DNA of 18,021 bases from the NCBI GenBank assembly GCA_001797905.1, contig MGQS01000013.1, forward strand, positions 21,829-39,849, written 5' to 3'. Positions 1 to 7,272 of the stretch are shown here, one piece after another. Each line of letters begins with the position of its first letter. Within the stretch, counting starts at the first letter, position 1. The position numbers and the translations under genes were made by a program. The notes below the pieces were generated by a model, which saw only the letters and a list, made by a program, of their open reading frames with translations, was not told the origin of the DNA and did not search any database. Source of the DNA: Deltaproteobacteria bacterium RBG_16_54_11 (GTDB taxonomy: Bacteria > Desulfobacterota > B13-G15 > RBG-16-54-18).

Positions 1-603
1 TTCGAAACCGGCGACCATGGTACCGGAACCCACCTCCAACAGGTAGTTCTCGGCCTTCCCGTCCCTGATGGGCCTTTGGCCGAGGAGGCCTTGGAAGTCC
101 AGGAGGACCACATCCCCCTTCTGCACCCGATCGCGTCCCTCCACTTGTTTTAACTGCGAGTGCATCATCCTGAGCCGTTCCAGTTCCCCTGATATCTCTT
201 GGGGGGTCACCTCTTCCTTTTTGCCCTTGAGCCGCATCCCTTTATAGCCCTTGACCTCTATCCGCGGCCTCACCTCCACGACGGCCGAATACGTGAACGG
301 CCCCTCCAGCGTCAGGTCGCCGGTATCGATGGTGGGAGGGGCGATGGGCTCAATGGATTCCTGGGATATGGCCTTGGGGTAAGTCTCTTTGATCAGGTTG
401 GAGATGGCCTGCTCCTTGATATAATCACCGTAATGCCGCTCCAGGACGGCCCTGGGGGTCCTGCCGGGGCGAAAACCCTTTATCCGGACCTTCTTGTTGA
501 GGTCCCGGTAGAGTGCATCCACCGCCTCCTGCACCTGAGGAGGGGGGATCTCCACCTCGAGCCTCTTTTTCGTCGGACCGAGTTCCTTTGAGTTGACCTT
601 CAC
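1..603 (-). CDS. tig: Trigger factor, N-terminal part (cut by window edge)
   Basis: Ribosome-associated chaperone and peptidyl-prolyl isomerase that meets nascent chains at the tunnel exit. The first 201 codons are present and the frame stays open to the left edge. The protein begins VKVNSKELGPTKKRLEVEIP and carries the ribosome-binding signature GFRPGRTP near residues 41-48. The stretch from about residue 150 (KGDVVLLDF) is the start of the FKBP-type domain. The start is taken as GTG at 603, with the purine-rich site GGAGAAGGAAGG just upstream; an in-frame TTG one codon earlier is possible. The gene starts 25 bases after tRNA-Leu in the same direction with no terminator seen between, so it may share the tRNA operon transcript. 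clpP and clpX often follow tig, but that lies outside the window. Confidence 0.95.
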   Translation of the reverse strand, partial: MKVNSKELGPTKKRLEVEIPPPQVQEAVDALYRDLNKKVRIKGFRPGRTPRAVLERHYGDYIKEQAISNLIKETYPKAISQESIEPIAPPTIDTGDLTLEGPFTYSAVVEVRPRIEVKGYKGMRLKGKKEEVTPQEISGELERLRMMHSQLKQVEGRDRVQKGDVVLLDFQGLLGQRPIRDGKAENYLLEVGSGTMVAGFE

Positions 604-628
604 CAAGCCTTCCTTCTCCGTATGGTTA

Positions 629-716
629 TGGTGCGAGAGGGGGGATTTGAACCCCCATCCGCTTTAGGCGGGCTGGATCCTAAGTCCAGTGCGTCTACCA
701 GTTCCGCCACTCTCGC
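629..716 (-). tRNA. tRNA-Leu (anticodon TAG)
   Basis: An 88-base class II tRNA including an encoded CCA. The acceptor GCGAGAG pairs with CTCTCGC, with discriminator A. The anticodon loop is CTTAGGA inside the CTGGA/TCCAG stem, giving TAG. It has a long variable arm and the T-loop GTTCAAATC. It is the last of six tRNAs in the operon and lies directly before trigger factor. Confidence 0.97.
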
Positions 717-749
717 ACAGAGCTTGCTTGGACAAGCCTTGTATCCATG

Positions 750-825
<76 letters not shown>

Positions 826-831
826 ATTTGT

Positions 832-908
832 TGGCGCGCCCGGGGCGACTCGAACGCCCGGCCTGCGGATTCGAAGTCCGACGCTCTATCCATCTGAGCT
901 ACGGGCGC
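832..908 (-). tRNA. tRNA-Arg (anticodon TCG)
   Basis: A 77-base tRNA with encoded CCA. The acceptor GCGCCCG pairs with CGGGCGC, discriminator G as expected for Arg. The anticodon loop CTTCGAA gives TCG. Only 6 bases separate it from tRNA-Lys. Confidence 0.97.
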
Positions 909-921
909 CTACTGTATAGTG

Positions 922-997
922 TGGGGTGAGTGAAGGGATTTGAACCCTCGGCACCTGGAGCCACAGTCCAGTGCTCTACCGCTGAGCTACACTCACC
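922..997 (-). tRNA. tRNA-His (anticodon GTG)
   Basis: A 76-base tRNA with encoded CCA. The anticodon loop is CTGTGGC. The acceptor GTGAGTG pairs with CACTCAC, and the His-specific extra G at position -1 is encoded (base 997) opposite discriminator C, which supports the identity. Confidence 0.97.
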
Positions 998-1002
998 ATC
1001 TC

Positions 1003-1079
<77 letters not shown>

Positions 1080-1150
1080 CCTTTTTCTGCATGCTCTATA
1101 TCACCGAAAGCAATTGATGTAAAGAAGATCAGCCTCAACCTCAAAAAGCG

Positions 1151-1227
<77 letters not shown>

Positions 1228-1240
1228 TTTCCCGGTAAGG

Positions 1241-1269
1241 AATATACCCCGCCCCTGACAAATTGCCAA
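1241..1269 (-). promoter_or_regulatory. Sigma-70 promoter of the six-tRNA operon
   Basis: On the minus strand the -35 box TTGGCA (1264-1269) and -10 box TATATT (1241-1246) are exactly 17 bases apart. The expected start lies a few bases before tRNA-Pro. The sequence between the -10 box and the tRNA contains GGG near the likely start. The promoter sits between rdgB and the first tRNA, so the tRNAs need not depend on rdgB transcription. Confidence 0.75.
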
Positions 1270-1282
1270 GCCCCAAGATAGC

Positions 1283-1876
1283 TCAGAGAAAATCCCTCAG
1301 CGCCTCTTTGAGGGCGGCCAGGGCGCGGCCCCGATGGCTTACCCTGTTTTTTGTCTCTAAGGGAAGCTCGGCAAGGGTCTTGCCGAGCTCGGGGAGGAAG
1401 AAGAGGGGATCATAGCCGAACCCCTGCCTTCCTCTTTCGGTATCGCCGATCACCCCTCTACATGCCCCCTCGGCACAGACCTCTTTCCCCTGGGGGCTGA
1501 CGACTGCAATGACACAGCGAAAGGTGGCCCCCCGCTCCCATGAGGGGACACCCTCGAGGAGCCGCAGGAGCTTTCGGTTGTTTTCAGCATCCGAGGCCCC
1601 CTCACCCGCAAATCGGGCAGAACGCACCCCCGGTTTTCCTTGTAAATAATCGACCTCGAGTCCGGAGTCATCTGCGATCGTCAATCTGCCGCTACGCTGT
1701 GCCGTCACCCTGGCCTTCTTCAGGGCATTCTCCCGAAAGGTCTTGCCGTCCTCCTCGATAGGGGGCAAGGGTGAAAAGTCCGTGAGGGCTACGATCTGCA
1801 CCTTCATCCCTTGCAAGGCGTCCTCTATCTCCCGGAGCTTGCCCGAATTCGCTGTGGCGACGACGATTTCCTGCAA
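1283..1876 (-). CDS. rdgB: XTP/dITP diphosphatase (RdgB/HAM1 family)
   Basis: House-cleaning nucleoside triphosphate pyrophosphatase that hydrolyses dITP, XTP and ITP to monophosphates and so keeps deaminated purines out of nucleic acids. The protein has 197 residues, the usual length. The N-terminal substrate loop ATANSGKLREIE, the metal/catalytic segment ADDSGLEVD (about residues 68-76), the FGYDPLF motif and the C-terminal SHRGRAL base-recognition motif are all present. The start is TTG at 1876, giving QEIVVATANSGK, preceded by AAAGGA five bases upstream; no ATG fits the family N-terminus better. It lies 48 bases downstream of tmRNA without an obvious terminator, so co-transcription with ssrA is possible. 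Confidence 0.95.
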   Translation of the reverse strand: MQEIVVATANSGKLREIEDALQGMKVQIVALTDFSPLPPIEEDGKTFRENALKKARVTAQRSGRLTIADDSGLEVDYLQGKPGVRSARFAGEGASDAENNRKLLRLLEGVPSWERGATFRCVIAVVSPQGKEVCAEGACRGVIGDTERGRQGFGYDPLFFLPELGKTLAELPLETKNRVSHRGRALAALKEALRDFL

Positions 1877-1924
1877 CCCTATCCTTTGGCTTCGCGACTT
1901 CCTTTGATCTCTCCCAAAAATAAT

Positions 1925-2273
1925 TGGTGGAGGCGGCGGGAATCGAACCCGCGTCCGAAAGTAGATCCATAAGGGTATCTACATGCGTATCCCGGATTTT
2001 AGTTTCGCGCCGTGGAGCTCCTCCAGGCAGGATCCCCACGGGCTAGCTTATGCGAATTCACCCCCTCCTTATAAGCATCAGAGGGGACTAAGCCCGCATT
2101 TCTGACGCCCTTCCCAAGCCTGCAGGCGAGATCGGGAGAGCGTTAACCGCACGTTAGGCGGCTAAAGCGTAGTCATAGTTGGCAGTTATAGTAGTTCCCA
2201 TTTTTTTTCGAGGGTTGGGACCTCGGCATGCAACCCTTATCTCTCTTACCCCCGTCGAACCCATTTCGCCCCC
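1925..2273 (-). ncRNA. ssrA: Transfer-messenger RNA (tmRNA)
   Basis: Rescues stalled ribosomes with SmpB by tagging the nascent chain for degradation. The tRNA-like ends pair: 5' GGGGGCG with 3' CGCCTCC (one G-U), followed by discriminator A and an encoded CCA at 1925-1927. The 5' segment GGGTTCGACGGGGGT and the T-arm with GGTTCGATTCC match the tmRNA family. The length is 349 bases, so it is a one-piece form. The internal reading frame at 2154-2183 encodes the tag. smpB lies 20 bases upstream. The promoter must be inside or before smpB, since only 20 bases separate the two; no convincing box is seen there. Confidence 0.95.
2154..2183 (-). other. tmRNA tag-peptide reading frame (ANYDYALAA)
   Basis: From resume codon GCC (2181-2183) the frame reads Ala-Asn-Tyr-Asp-Tyr-Ala-Leu-Ala-Ala and ends at TAA (2154-2156). 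The frame is fixed by alignment to the conserved pattern in which a few bases (here ATAACT) precede the Ala codon. The terminal ALAA is the ClpXP-recognised degron. Nine encoded residues is one fewer than in E. coli (ANDENYALAA). Confidence 0.85.
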
Positions 2274-2293
2274 ACATCGTATGAAAGCCTTTG

Positions 2294-2758
2294 TTATCTA
2301 CTACTTCTCTGAAAGCGCTCCACCTCCTTTTCCATGGCCTTGCGTTTCAAGGTCTCCCGTTTATCATACAACTTCTTCCCCTTGGCCAGGGCCAATGACA
2401 CCTTCGCCCTGCCGTGGGAGAAGTAGATGCTGAGGGGAACGAGGGAGAAACCCTTCTCTTTCACCTTGCCCATCAGACGATGTATCTCCCCCCCGTGCAT
2501 GAGGAGTTTTCTCGGCCTCAGGGGATCGTGGTTGGAGCGGTTGCCGAAGGCATAGGGGCTGATGTGGACGTCCATCAAGAAGAGCTCTCCGTCCTTGATC
2601 CTGGCATAGCCGTCTTTGAGGTTAACCTTACCCTCACGCAAGGCCTTCACCTCCGTTCCCTTCAGGACCATGCCGGCCTCGTAGCTATCCTCGATAAAAT
2701 AGTCGTGGCGTGCCTTGCGGTTTTGGGCAACCACCTTTATTCCCTGTTTTGCCTTCAT
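2294..2758 (-). CDS. smpB: SsrA-binding protein SmpB
   Basis: Binds the tRNA-like domain of tmRNA and delivers it to ribosomes stalled on broken mRNAs. The protein has 154 residues, the normal length. Features seen: VVAQNRKARHDYFIEDSYEAGMVLKGTEVKALR-type core start, the conserved DGYARIKDGELFLMDVHISPY strand region (about residues 49-69), the DPLRPRKLLMH segment, and the basic C-terminal tail GKKLYDKRETLKRKAMEKE that becomes helical in the mRNA channel. The start ATG at 2758 has only a weak ribosome site (GTGGGCAG). The gene is directly followed by ssrA, so the protein and RNA partners are adjacent. Confidence 0.97.
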   Translation of the reverse strand: MKAKQGIKVVAQNRKARHDYFIEDSYEAGMVLKGTEVKALREGKVNLKDGYARIKDGELFLMDVHISPYAFGNRSNHDPLRPRKLLMHGGEIHRLMGKVKEKGFSLVPLSIYFSHGRAKVSLALAKGKKLYDKRETLKRKAMEKEVERFQRSSR

Positions 2759-2773
2759 CTGCCCACACCATAT

Positions 2774-2779
2774 AATATA
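2774..2779 (-). promoter_or_regulatory. Possible -10 box before smpB
   Basis: The 68-base gap between the kinase gene and smpB is AT-rich near smpB. On the minus strand TATATT (2774-2779) is a fair -10 box, but no clear -35 box is found 16-18 bases upstream. If used, the leader would be only about ten bases. Tentative. Confidence 0.3.
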
Positions 2780-2826
2780 GTGTAACAGTTTTTGATGAAT
2801 GTTTCAAGGAGGAAGGCCGCGATCCC

Positions 2827-5115
2827 TTACTGCCTCAGGGGTAGATCGATGATGAACTTCGTCCCCTTGGGGTGGTTGTCGCGCACCCTGATATACCCGT
2901 TGTGATCGGAGATGATAGCGTTGACGATGGCCAAGCCCAATCCGGTACCCGCCTTTTTGGTGGAAAAGTAGGGCTCAAAGAGCTTGGGCTTGTCCTCATC
3001 AGGGACCCCGCAGCCATTATCCCGGACCTCGAGGGTGACCATCTGAAGGGAGGCATCGTACTTGACCTCGATCTCTATCACCCCGTCACCGTCCACCGCA
3101 GCCACGGCGTTGTCCAATATGTTGATGAATACCCGCTTCATCTGGTCGCGGTCCACCTTGAAGATGGGGAGATCAGGATCGGGGAAGAAATGGAAGCGGA
3201 TGTCGCGGTGGGCCTCCTTAAAGAGGACGAGACTTGAGCTGATGATCTCGTTGAGGTCGTTGGGCGTTGGGGTCACCGCGGGCATCCGGGCGAAGTTGGA
3301 GAACTCGTTGACCAGATTTTTCAACTCGGTTACTTGGTGGATGATGGTGTTCGTGCATTCCTCGAAGATCCCGGCATCACCCTCAATTTTATTCCGGTAT
3401 TGCTTGTAGATCCGCTGAGCGGAGAGCTGTATGGGGGTCAGCGGATTCTTTATCTCATGGGCTATTCGTCTCGCCACCTCTCGCCAGGCGGACAGTCGCT
3501 GCATCTTTATCAGATGGGTGAGGTCGTCGAAAACCGCCACCATTCCCAGGTATTCACCTTGCTCGTCTCGCAGGAGGTTCACACTGGCCCGGACGGTGAA
3601 AACCTTATCTTGCAGGGTGATCTCCATCTGCTTCTGGATGCTCTCGCTCCGGGTTGTGTTTATCTCCTTGATCAACCCCCGGACGAGCTTTCGGTACTCG
3701 GGTTGCAGGATCTTGCGATAGTTTTCCCCCAGGATGTCCTTGGCCGGGAGATCCAGCATCCTCTCGGCGGACTTGTTGACCGTGGTAATTCTCCCCTCCT
3801 TGTCGAAGGAGATCACCCCTGCCGCCACGTTTTCCAAGACGATCTCCATGTACTTGCGCCGTTGCTCCCGCTCCAGATCGGTGAGCCGCAGCGCCAGGTT
3901 ACTCTCTTCGATTTGGGCCTTGCTGGTCTTGAGGTCGTGCGTCATCCTATTAAAGGCGCTCACCAGGGTGCCGATCTCATCCTCGGCTCCCACGCGGAGG
4001 TGGAAATCGAGATCGCCGCTGGCCACCCGCCGGGTCCCATCAACCAGTTCCATGATGGGTACGGTCAGCTCCTTCGCAAGGCGGAATCCGAACCAGGTGG
4101 CGGAGAAGATGATCACGAGGGTGATCAGCAGGAAGATAATGATGTAATTGGTGGTCAAGGGTTTTTTCAAGATCTTTGAGTGTCGGTAATCGACGAAGGC
4201 CTGGGATATATCCTCCATCTTGGCTACCAAGTTCTGGGGTACGTAGTAGCCTACCACCACCCCCCCTATAATACCCCGCGCATCATAAAGCGGGCTTCCT
4301 CCAAAATCCCGATAATCCTCGTAAAAGGGGTTAACTAAATAACCGACCCTAACCTTCTTGAGTAGTTTATACTGTTTATAGAGCGGGCTGCCTCCCCAGA
4401 TAATCTCCCCGCCACCCACATAAGGGGAAATCTTTGACATCTCCTTTCCCTTCAGTACTTCCTGCACCGTGTCTCGCGGAAGTCCGCCCAACTTGTAGGT
4501 TAGGGAGGGATCCTTTGCCTCGACCACCACCTCCCCCGAAGGAGAAAAGATGCCGATCCATGCCAGGTTGTATTCGCTCCTTTTTCTCTCTAGGAGCGCT
4601 TCTAAAGCCTTTTCCCCCCCCCTCTCCCCCGAAGAGAGTCTGCCCACCTCTTTGCTGAAGTGAATGGTGTTCTTAGCGAGATCCCGATAGTAGGCCTGTG
4701 CCACCTCTAAGGAGCCTTGCAGGGAGCTTTCCACTTGGACGTTAAACCAGTTTTCTACACTCCGGGTGATGAAGATGACCGCGGTAATAAATAAGAGCAC
4801 GGTGGGAACGAGCGAGAGGGAGACAAAGGCCGCCACCAATTTTGTCCGCAATCGTGTCCCCAAGACCCTCCTCTTGCGCTCAAAGAGGAGTTTGACCAGA
4901 TTTCTGATCACCAAGAAGCTCAAGAGCACGAGGAGGATGAGATTGATATTGATGATGCTGAAAAGGAGGATATTGCTCCCGATTCCGACCTGGCTGCTCA
5001 GTTGGGGCAGATGGAGCATCTGATAGGTAACCCCAAAGACGAGGAGGGCAAGCCCTATGATGATGAATAATTCCCTCTTTCGCCTTCGCCGGTCGGCATC
5101 TATACTTTTGTTCAT
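2827..5115 (-). CDS. NtrY-family membrane sensor histidine kinase
   Basis: Membrane histidine kinase of 762 residues. Hydrophobic segments lie near residues 16-33, 48-72, 94-117 and 324-344, with an extracytoplasmic sensor region of about 200 residues between the last two. A HAMP linker follows (about 345-398), then a PAS domain (about 421-540), a HisKA domain with the phosphorylated His553 in ARRIAHEIKNPLTP, and a HATPase domain with N-box NILDNAVAAVD, DNGCGVPDED and GTGLGLAIV. NtrY proteins sense nitrogen or redox state and normally act with NtrX, but no response-regulator gene lies next to it here. The start ATG at 5115 has GAGGG seven bases upstream and overlaps the previous stop as ATGA; a TTG ten codons earlier is less likely. 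Residues 241-302 contain a tandem duplication (listed separately). The natural signal is unknown. Confidence 0.92.
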   Translation of the reverse strand: MNKSIDADRRRRKRELFIIIGLALLVFGVTYQMLHLPQLSSQVGIGSNILLFSIININLILLVLLSFLVIRNLVKLLFERKRRVLGTRLRTKLVAAFVSLSLVPTVLLFITAVIFITRSVENWFNVQVESSLQGSLEVAQAYYRDLAKNTIHFSKEVGRLSSGERGGEKALEALLERKRSEYNLAWIGIFSPSGEVVVEAKDPSLTYKLGGLPRDTVQEVLKGKEMSKISPYVGGGEIIWGGSPLYKQYKLLKKVRVGYLVNPFYEDYRDFGGSPLYDARGIIGGVVVGYYVPQNLVAKMEDISQAFVDYRHSKILKKPLTTNYIIIFLLITLVIIFSATWFGFRLAKELTVPIMELVDGTRRVASGDLDFHLRVGAEDEIGTLVSAFNRMTHDLKTSKAQIEESNLALRLTDLEREQRRKYMEIVLENVAAGVISFDKEGRITTVNKSAERMLDLPAKDILGENYRKILQPEYRKLVRGLIKEINTTRSESIQKQMEITLQDKVFTVRASVNLLRDEQGEYLGMVAVFDDLTHLIKMQRLSAWREVARRIAHEIKNPLTPIQLSAQRIYKQYRNKIEGDAGIFEECTNTIIHQVTELKNLVNEFSNFARMPAVTPTPNDLNEIISSSLVLFKEAHRDIRFHFFPDPDLPIFKVDRDQMKRVFINILDNAVAAVDGDGVIEIEVKYDASLQMVTLEVRDNGCGVPDEDKPKLFEPYFSTKKAGTGLGLAIVNAIISDHNGYIRVRDNHPKGTKFIIDLPLRQ
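4210..4395 (-). repeat. 93-base tandem duplication inside the sensor kinase gene
   Basis: Two adjacent 93-base units, 4303-4395 then 4210-4302 in gene order, encode residues 241-271 and 272-302. Both begin GGSPLY (18 bases around the start differ at only two positions) and both have V-x-V-G-Y-x-V at the same offset (VRVGYLV and VVVGYYV). The period is exactly 31 codons, so the frame is kept. The rest has diverged, so the event is old. Confidence 0.75.
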
Positions 5116-5678
5116 GGTTCTACCCTCATGGTACGATAACACCAAGCGGTCTCAAAATCCCACAGAGAGACGAAGAACAGGATGCATTCCAGCCTAAGGG
5201 GGAGCTTCACCGGGTCGAGCTCGGCCTTGACGGCAAGCTCATAGTTTCCCTGTTCTAGTTTCTGTCCCCTGACTACGGGAAATCCCTCCACCCGCTGCAT
5301 GTATCGCTTGGCTTCCTCGAGATCCGGAACCCGCATCTCCTTTCCCTTTTCCTGGAGCCAGATGCGAAAATCTTCCTTGAGGTTATCATAAATAATCCTG
5401 TGTCGGAATCGGTGCGAGGCAATCTTTTTGTCCCAGACAAGGGCGCGGTTTTTATAGAGTGTCACGAAGAAGTTAAAAGTGGTAGGGATCCCTGCCTTGA
5501 CGGCCTCCTCCATCTTTTTGTTAAAGCAATTCTTGACGGAAAAACTGGCCACCACGGTTCCCTCTTCCTGCTCTATGTGGAGCCCCTCAATGAGGGCCTC
5601 TCCCCCCTGCGCCGCCGAGAGGGAAAAGGCGGCGGCAAAAAAGATTATCGTCATTCCTACCGCTGATAGCTTCAACAT
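5112..5678 (-). CDS. DUF4390-type exported protein
   Basis: A 188-residue protein of unknown function resembling the DUF4390 family. The N-terminus (MLKLSAVGMTIIFFAAAFSLSAAQG) is a signal peptide, so the rest is probably periplasmic or membrane-attached. Family-like features are the strand-rich body with FNFFVTLYKNRALVWDKKIA, the RFRHRIIYDNLKEDFRIW stretch and a late hydrophobic LPLRLECILFFVSLWDFET. It ends in ATGA overlapping the start of the NtrY-type kinase, which suggests translational coupling; from family knowledge DUF4390 genes are often found beside ntrY in this group of bacteria, so a role in the kinase's sensing is a reasonable guess. The start is ATG at 5678 with AGGGG five bases upstream. 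Confidence 0.85.
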   Translation of the reverse strand: MLKLSAVGMTIIFFAAAFSLSAAQGGEALIEGLHIEQEEGTVVASFSVKNCFNKKMEEAVKAGIPTTFNFFVTLYKNRALVWDKKIASHRFRHRIIYDNLKEDFRIWLQEKGKEMRVPDLEEAKRYMQRVEGFPVVRGQKLEQGNYELAVKAELDPVKLPLRLECILFFVSLWDFETAWCYRTMRVEP

Positions 5679-5730
5679 CACATCCCCTTCTTTCCCCTAC
5701 GAAGGGGGCCAGGGAGCTGCGGCAGAGATC

Positions 5731-6083
5731 TCAGGTAGATCATAAGCCGAGTTCTGTCCTCCCGATGGGAGGGGTGGTCATTTATCTAGGATAGACGTTA
5801 CCGCCTATCTCAAGCGACCAACCCGAGGGTATGGAGCGGGCCACCCCTTTCCCCTCCTATTTGGTCTTGCTCCGGATGGGGTTTGCCAAGCTCCCGACGT
5901 CGCCGCCGGGACTGGTGAGCTCTTACCTCACCGTTTCACCCTTATCCCGCGTTCGAGGCGATATCGCCTCGAGCACGGGACGGTCTGCTTTCTGTGGCAC
6001 TTTCCTGACCCCTCGCGAGGGGTAGTCGTCGTTAACGACCATCCTGCCCTCTGGAGCTCGGACTTTCCTCTGATCCTATGCTT
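5731..6083 (-). ncRNA. rnpB: RNase P RNA, class A
   Basis: Catalytic RNA of RNase P, which trims tRNA 5' leaders. The conserved 5' core GAGGAAAGTCCGAGCTCC lies at about 6052-6069 and the matching 3' core GACAGAACTCGGCTTA at about 5744-5759. Between them are GAAACGGTGAGGTAAGAGCTC and other bacterial-type A elements. P1 can form between TAGGATCA (6071-6078) and TGATCTA (5736-5742) with one bulge. The ends are therefore set to within a few bases. The 5' end coincides with the stop codon of the RNase HI-like gene, so the promoter lies inside that gene or further up. No strong terminator is seen before the DUF4390 gene: the hairpin at 5694-5707 has no T-run. Confidence 0.95.
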
Positions 6084-6546
6084 CCGGACCAGCGACCACC
6101 GAGTCTACCTTTTCCCTCACCGCTTCCCTGGCCAGACGATCCGCTTCCCGGTTCGCTTCTCTGGGTATATACCTGATTACCCAGCGGGCGAAATGCCCTA
6201 ACCGTCTTCTCACCTCCCCTTCTAAGGTCTTGAGCTTTGCATCGCGCACGCGATACAGGCCGTTTACCTGGTTTACAACCAGTTCGGAATCAAGAGAAAC
6301 CTCAACCTCCCTCGTCCCCAACCTCTGCGCTTCTTGGAGCCCCGCGATCAGCGCTTGATACTCAGCGATGTTGTTGGTTACCGGCCCCAAATACCGCTTG
6401 ATTCTCGATACAATCCCGCCCTGCTCATCCTTGATGACCACACCCGCCCCCCCCTCTCCGGGGTTCCCGCTGCATGATCCATCCACATAAAGGAACAGCT
6501 TCTGCCGGCCGCTGCTCGGGGAATCTGATATGGACGCAGTTGCCAT
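6076..6546 (-). CDS. RNase HI-like protein
   Basis: A 156-residue member of the RNase HI family, which cleaves RNA in RNA-DNA hybrids. The four catalytic acids are all present: Asp22 (YVDGSCSGNPG), Glu62 (NNIAEYQAL), Asp86 (SLDSELV) and Asp136 (ANREADRLA), so it is probably active. It is the short, RnhA-like branch seen in many bacteria and archaea and lacks the basic protrusion of E. coli RNase HI. The start ATG at 6546 lies six bases after the zinc-ribbon gene stop, with AGAAAGAG before it, so the two are probably one operon. The stop codon overlaps the 5' end of RNase P RNA. Confidence 0.92.
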   Translation of the reverse strand: MATASISDSPSSGRQKLFLYVDGSCSGNPGEGGAGVVIKDEQGGIVSRIKRYLGPVTNNIAEYQALIAGLQEAQRLGTREVEVSLDSELVVNQVNGLYRVRDAKLKTLEGEVRRRLGHFARWVIRYIPREANREADRLAREAVREKVDSVVAGPEA

Positions 6547-6552
6547 CTCTTT

Positions 6553-7272
6553 CTAATCGGCGCTCTTGTTCTCCCGATAGAGGATTCGGTGGCAATTGGG
6601 GCAGATTATGATCTCTTTATTCTTCTGGACCTCGTTATACATCTGGGGGGGGATATTGACGTAGCACCCCTGACACCCTTCGTCCTTCACCAAGACGACG
6701 GCTATCCCATTTCTTCTTTCCTTCAATGTAGTATACCGTTTCAAAAGCTCGGGGTCCAGTTCCCTTACGATCTCCTCCCTGTTGTGATGCCAGTGGATTA
6801 TATTCTGTTCCACAATGACCATCTGCTCCCTTACCTTTGCCTGCTCCTCCTCTATCTCTTTCCTTTCCTTGTGCGCCCTTTCTATGGTGCTTGCATAGTC
6901 GGTCTTGAGCCGGTCTATCTCCTCCAGCATCCCGATGATCGCTTCCTCCCGCTGGCTGTTGTGCTCTTTGCCCGTCTCGATCTCCTTCAGCAGGGCTTGG
7001 TATTCTTTGTTGGTCTTGATCTCCAGGAGTTTGAGCTGGGAGCGTTTGATCCTTTCACTCTCCATCTCCAGTTCCCCCTCCAGCTTTATCCGCTCCCTCT
7101 CGATCTCCTCGATCCTCCTCTTCTCTTCCTCTTTTTTCTCTTCCTGTGCCTTGAGCAGGCCCTGTAACCTCTCCAGCGTCAAGGGGCACGACTCCTGCTC
7201 CTGCCGGGCCTCCTCTACCTGCCGTTCCAGCGTCTGAAGATTCCAGAGCAGTTGGAGCTGTCTCTTCACCAT
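6553..7272 (-). CDS. Coiled-coil protein with C-terminal C4 zinc ribbon
   Basis: A 239-residue protein. Residues 1 to about 170 are heptad-rich and strongly charged (long Glu/Lys/Arg helices), a coiled coil. The C-terminal part has CQGCYVNIPPQM and CPNC in the pattern CxxC-x(n)-CxxC, a zinc ribbon. This matches the family annotated as C4-type zinc-ribbon or putative nucleic-acid-binding protein (DUF164/CdsZ type). Its neighbours (RNase HI-like protein, RNase P RNA, tRNA) fit a link to RNA or translation, but the role here is inferred only from context. The start ATG at 7272 has a modest site TGGGG. The region encoding the first 20 or so residues is duplicated upstream in decayed form. Confidence 0.88.
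   Translation of the reverse strand: MVKRQLQLLWNLQTLERQVEEARQEQESCPLTLERLQGLLKAQEEKKEEEKRRIEEIERERIKLEGELEMESERIKRSQLKLLEIKTNKEYQALLKEIETGKEHNSQREEAIIGMLEEIDRLKTDYASTIERAHKERKEIEEEQAKVREQMVIVEQNIIHWHHNREEIVRELDPELLKRYTTLKERRNGIAVVLVKDEGCQGCYVNIPPQMYNEVQKNKEIIICPNCHRILYRENKSAD

Noticed and set aside
199..591. Plus-strand open frame opposite trigger factor
   Set aside because: The minus strand encodes a clear trigger factor N-terminus through the same bases.
2179..2433. Small plus-strand gene between tmRNA and smpB
   Set aside because: It overlaps the tmRNA 5' domain and the end of smpB on the other strand and has no ribosome site.
3334..4179. 281-residue plus-strand open frame opposite the sensor kinase
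   Set aside because: It is antisense to kinase domains with clear motifs and shows no recognisable domain; it follows from the codon bias of the real gene.
5694..5707. Terminator for RNase P RNA
   Set aside because: The hairpin is only five base pairs long and lacks a T-run, so I do not claim it.
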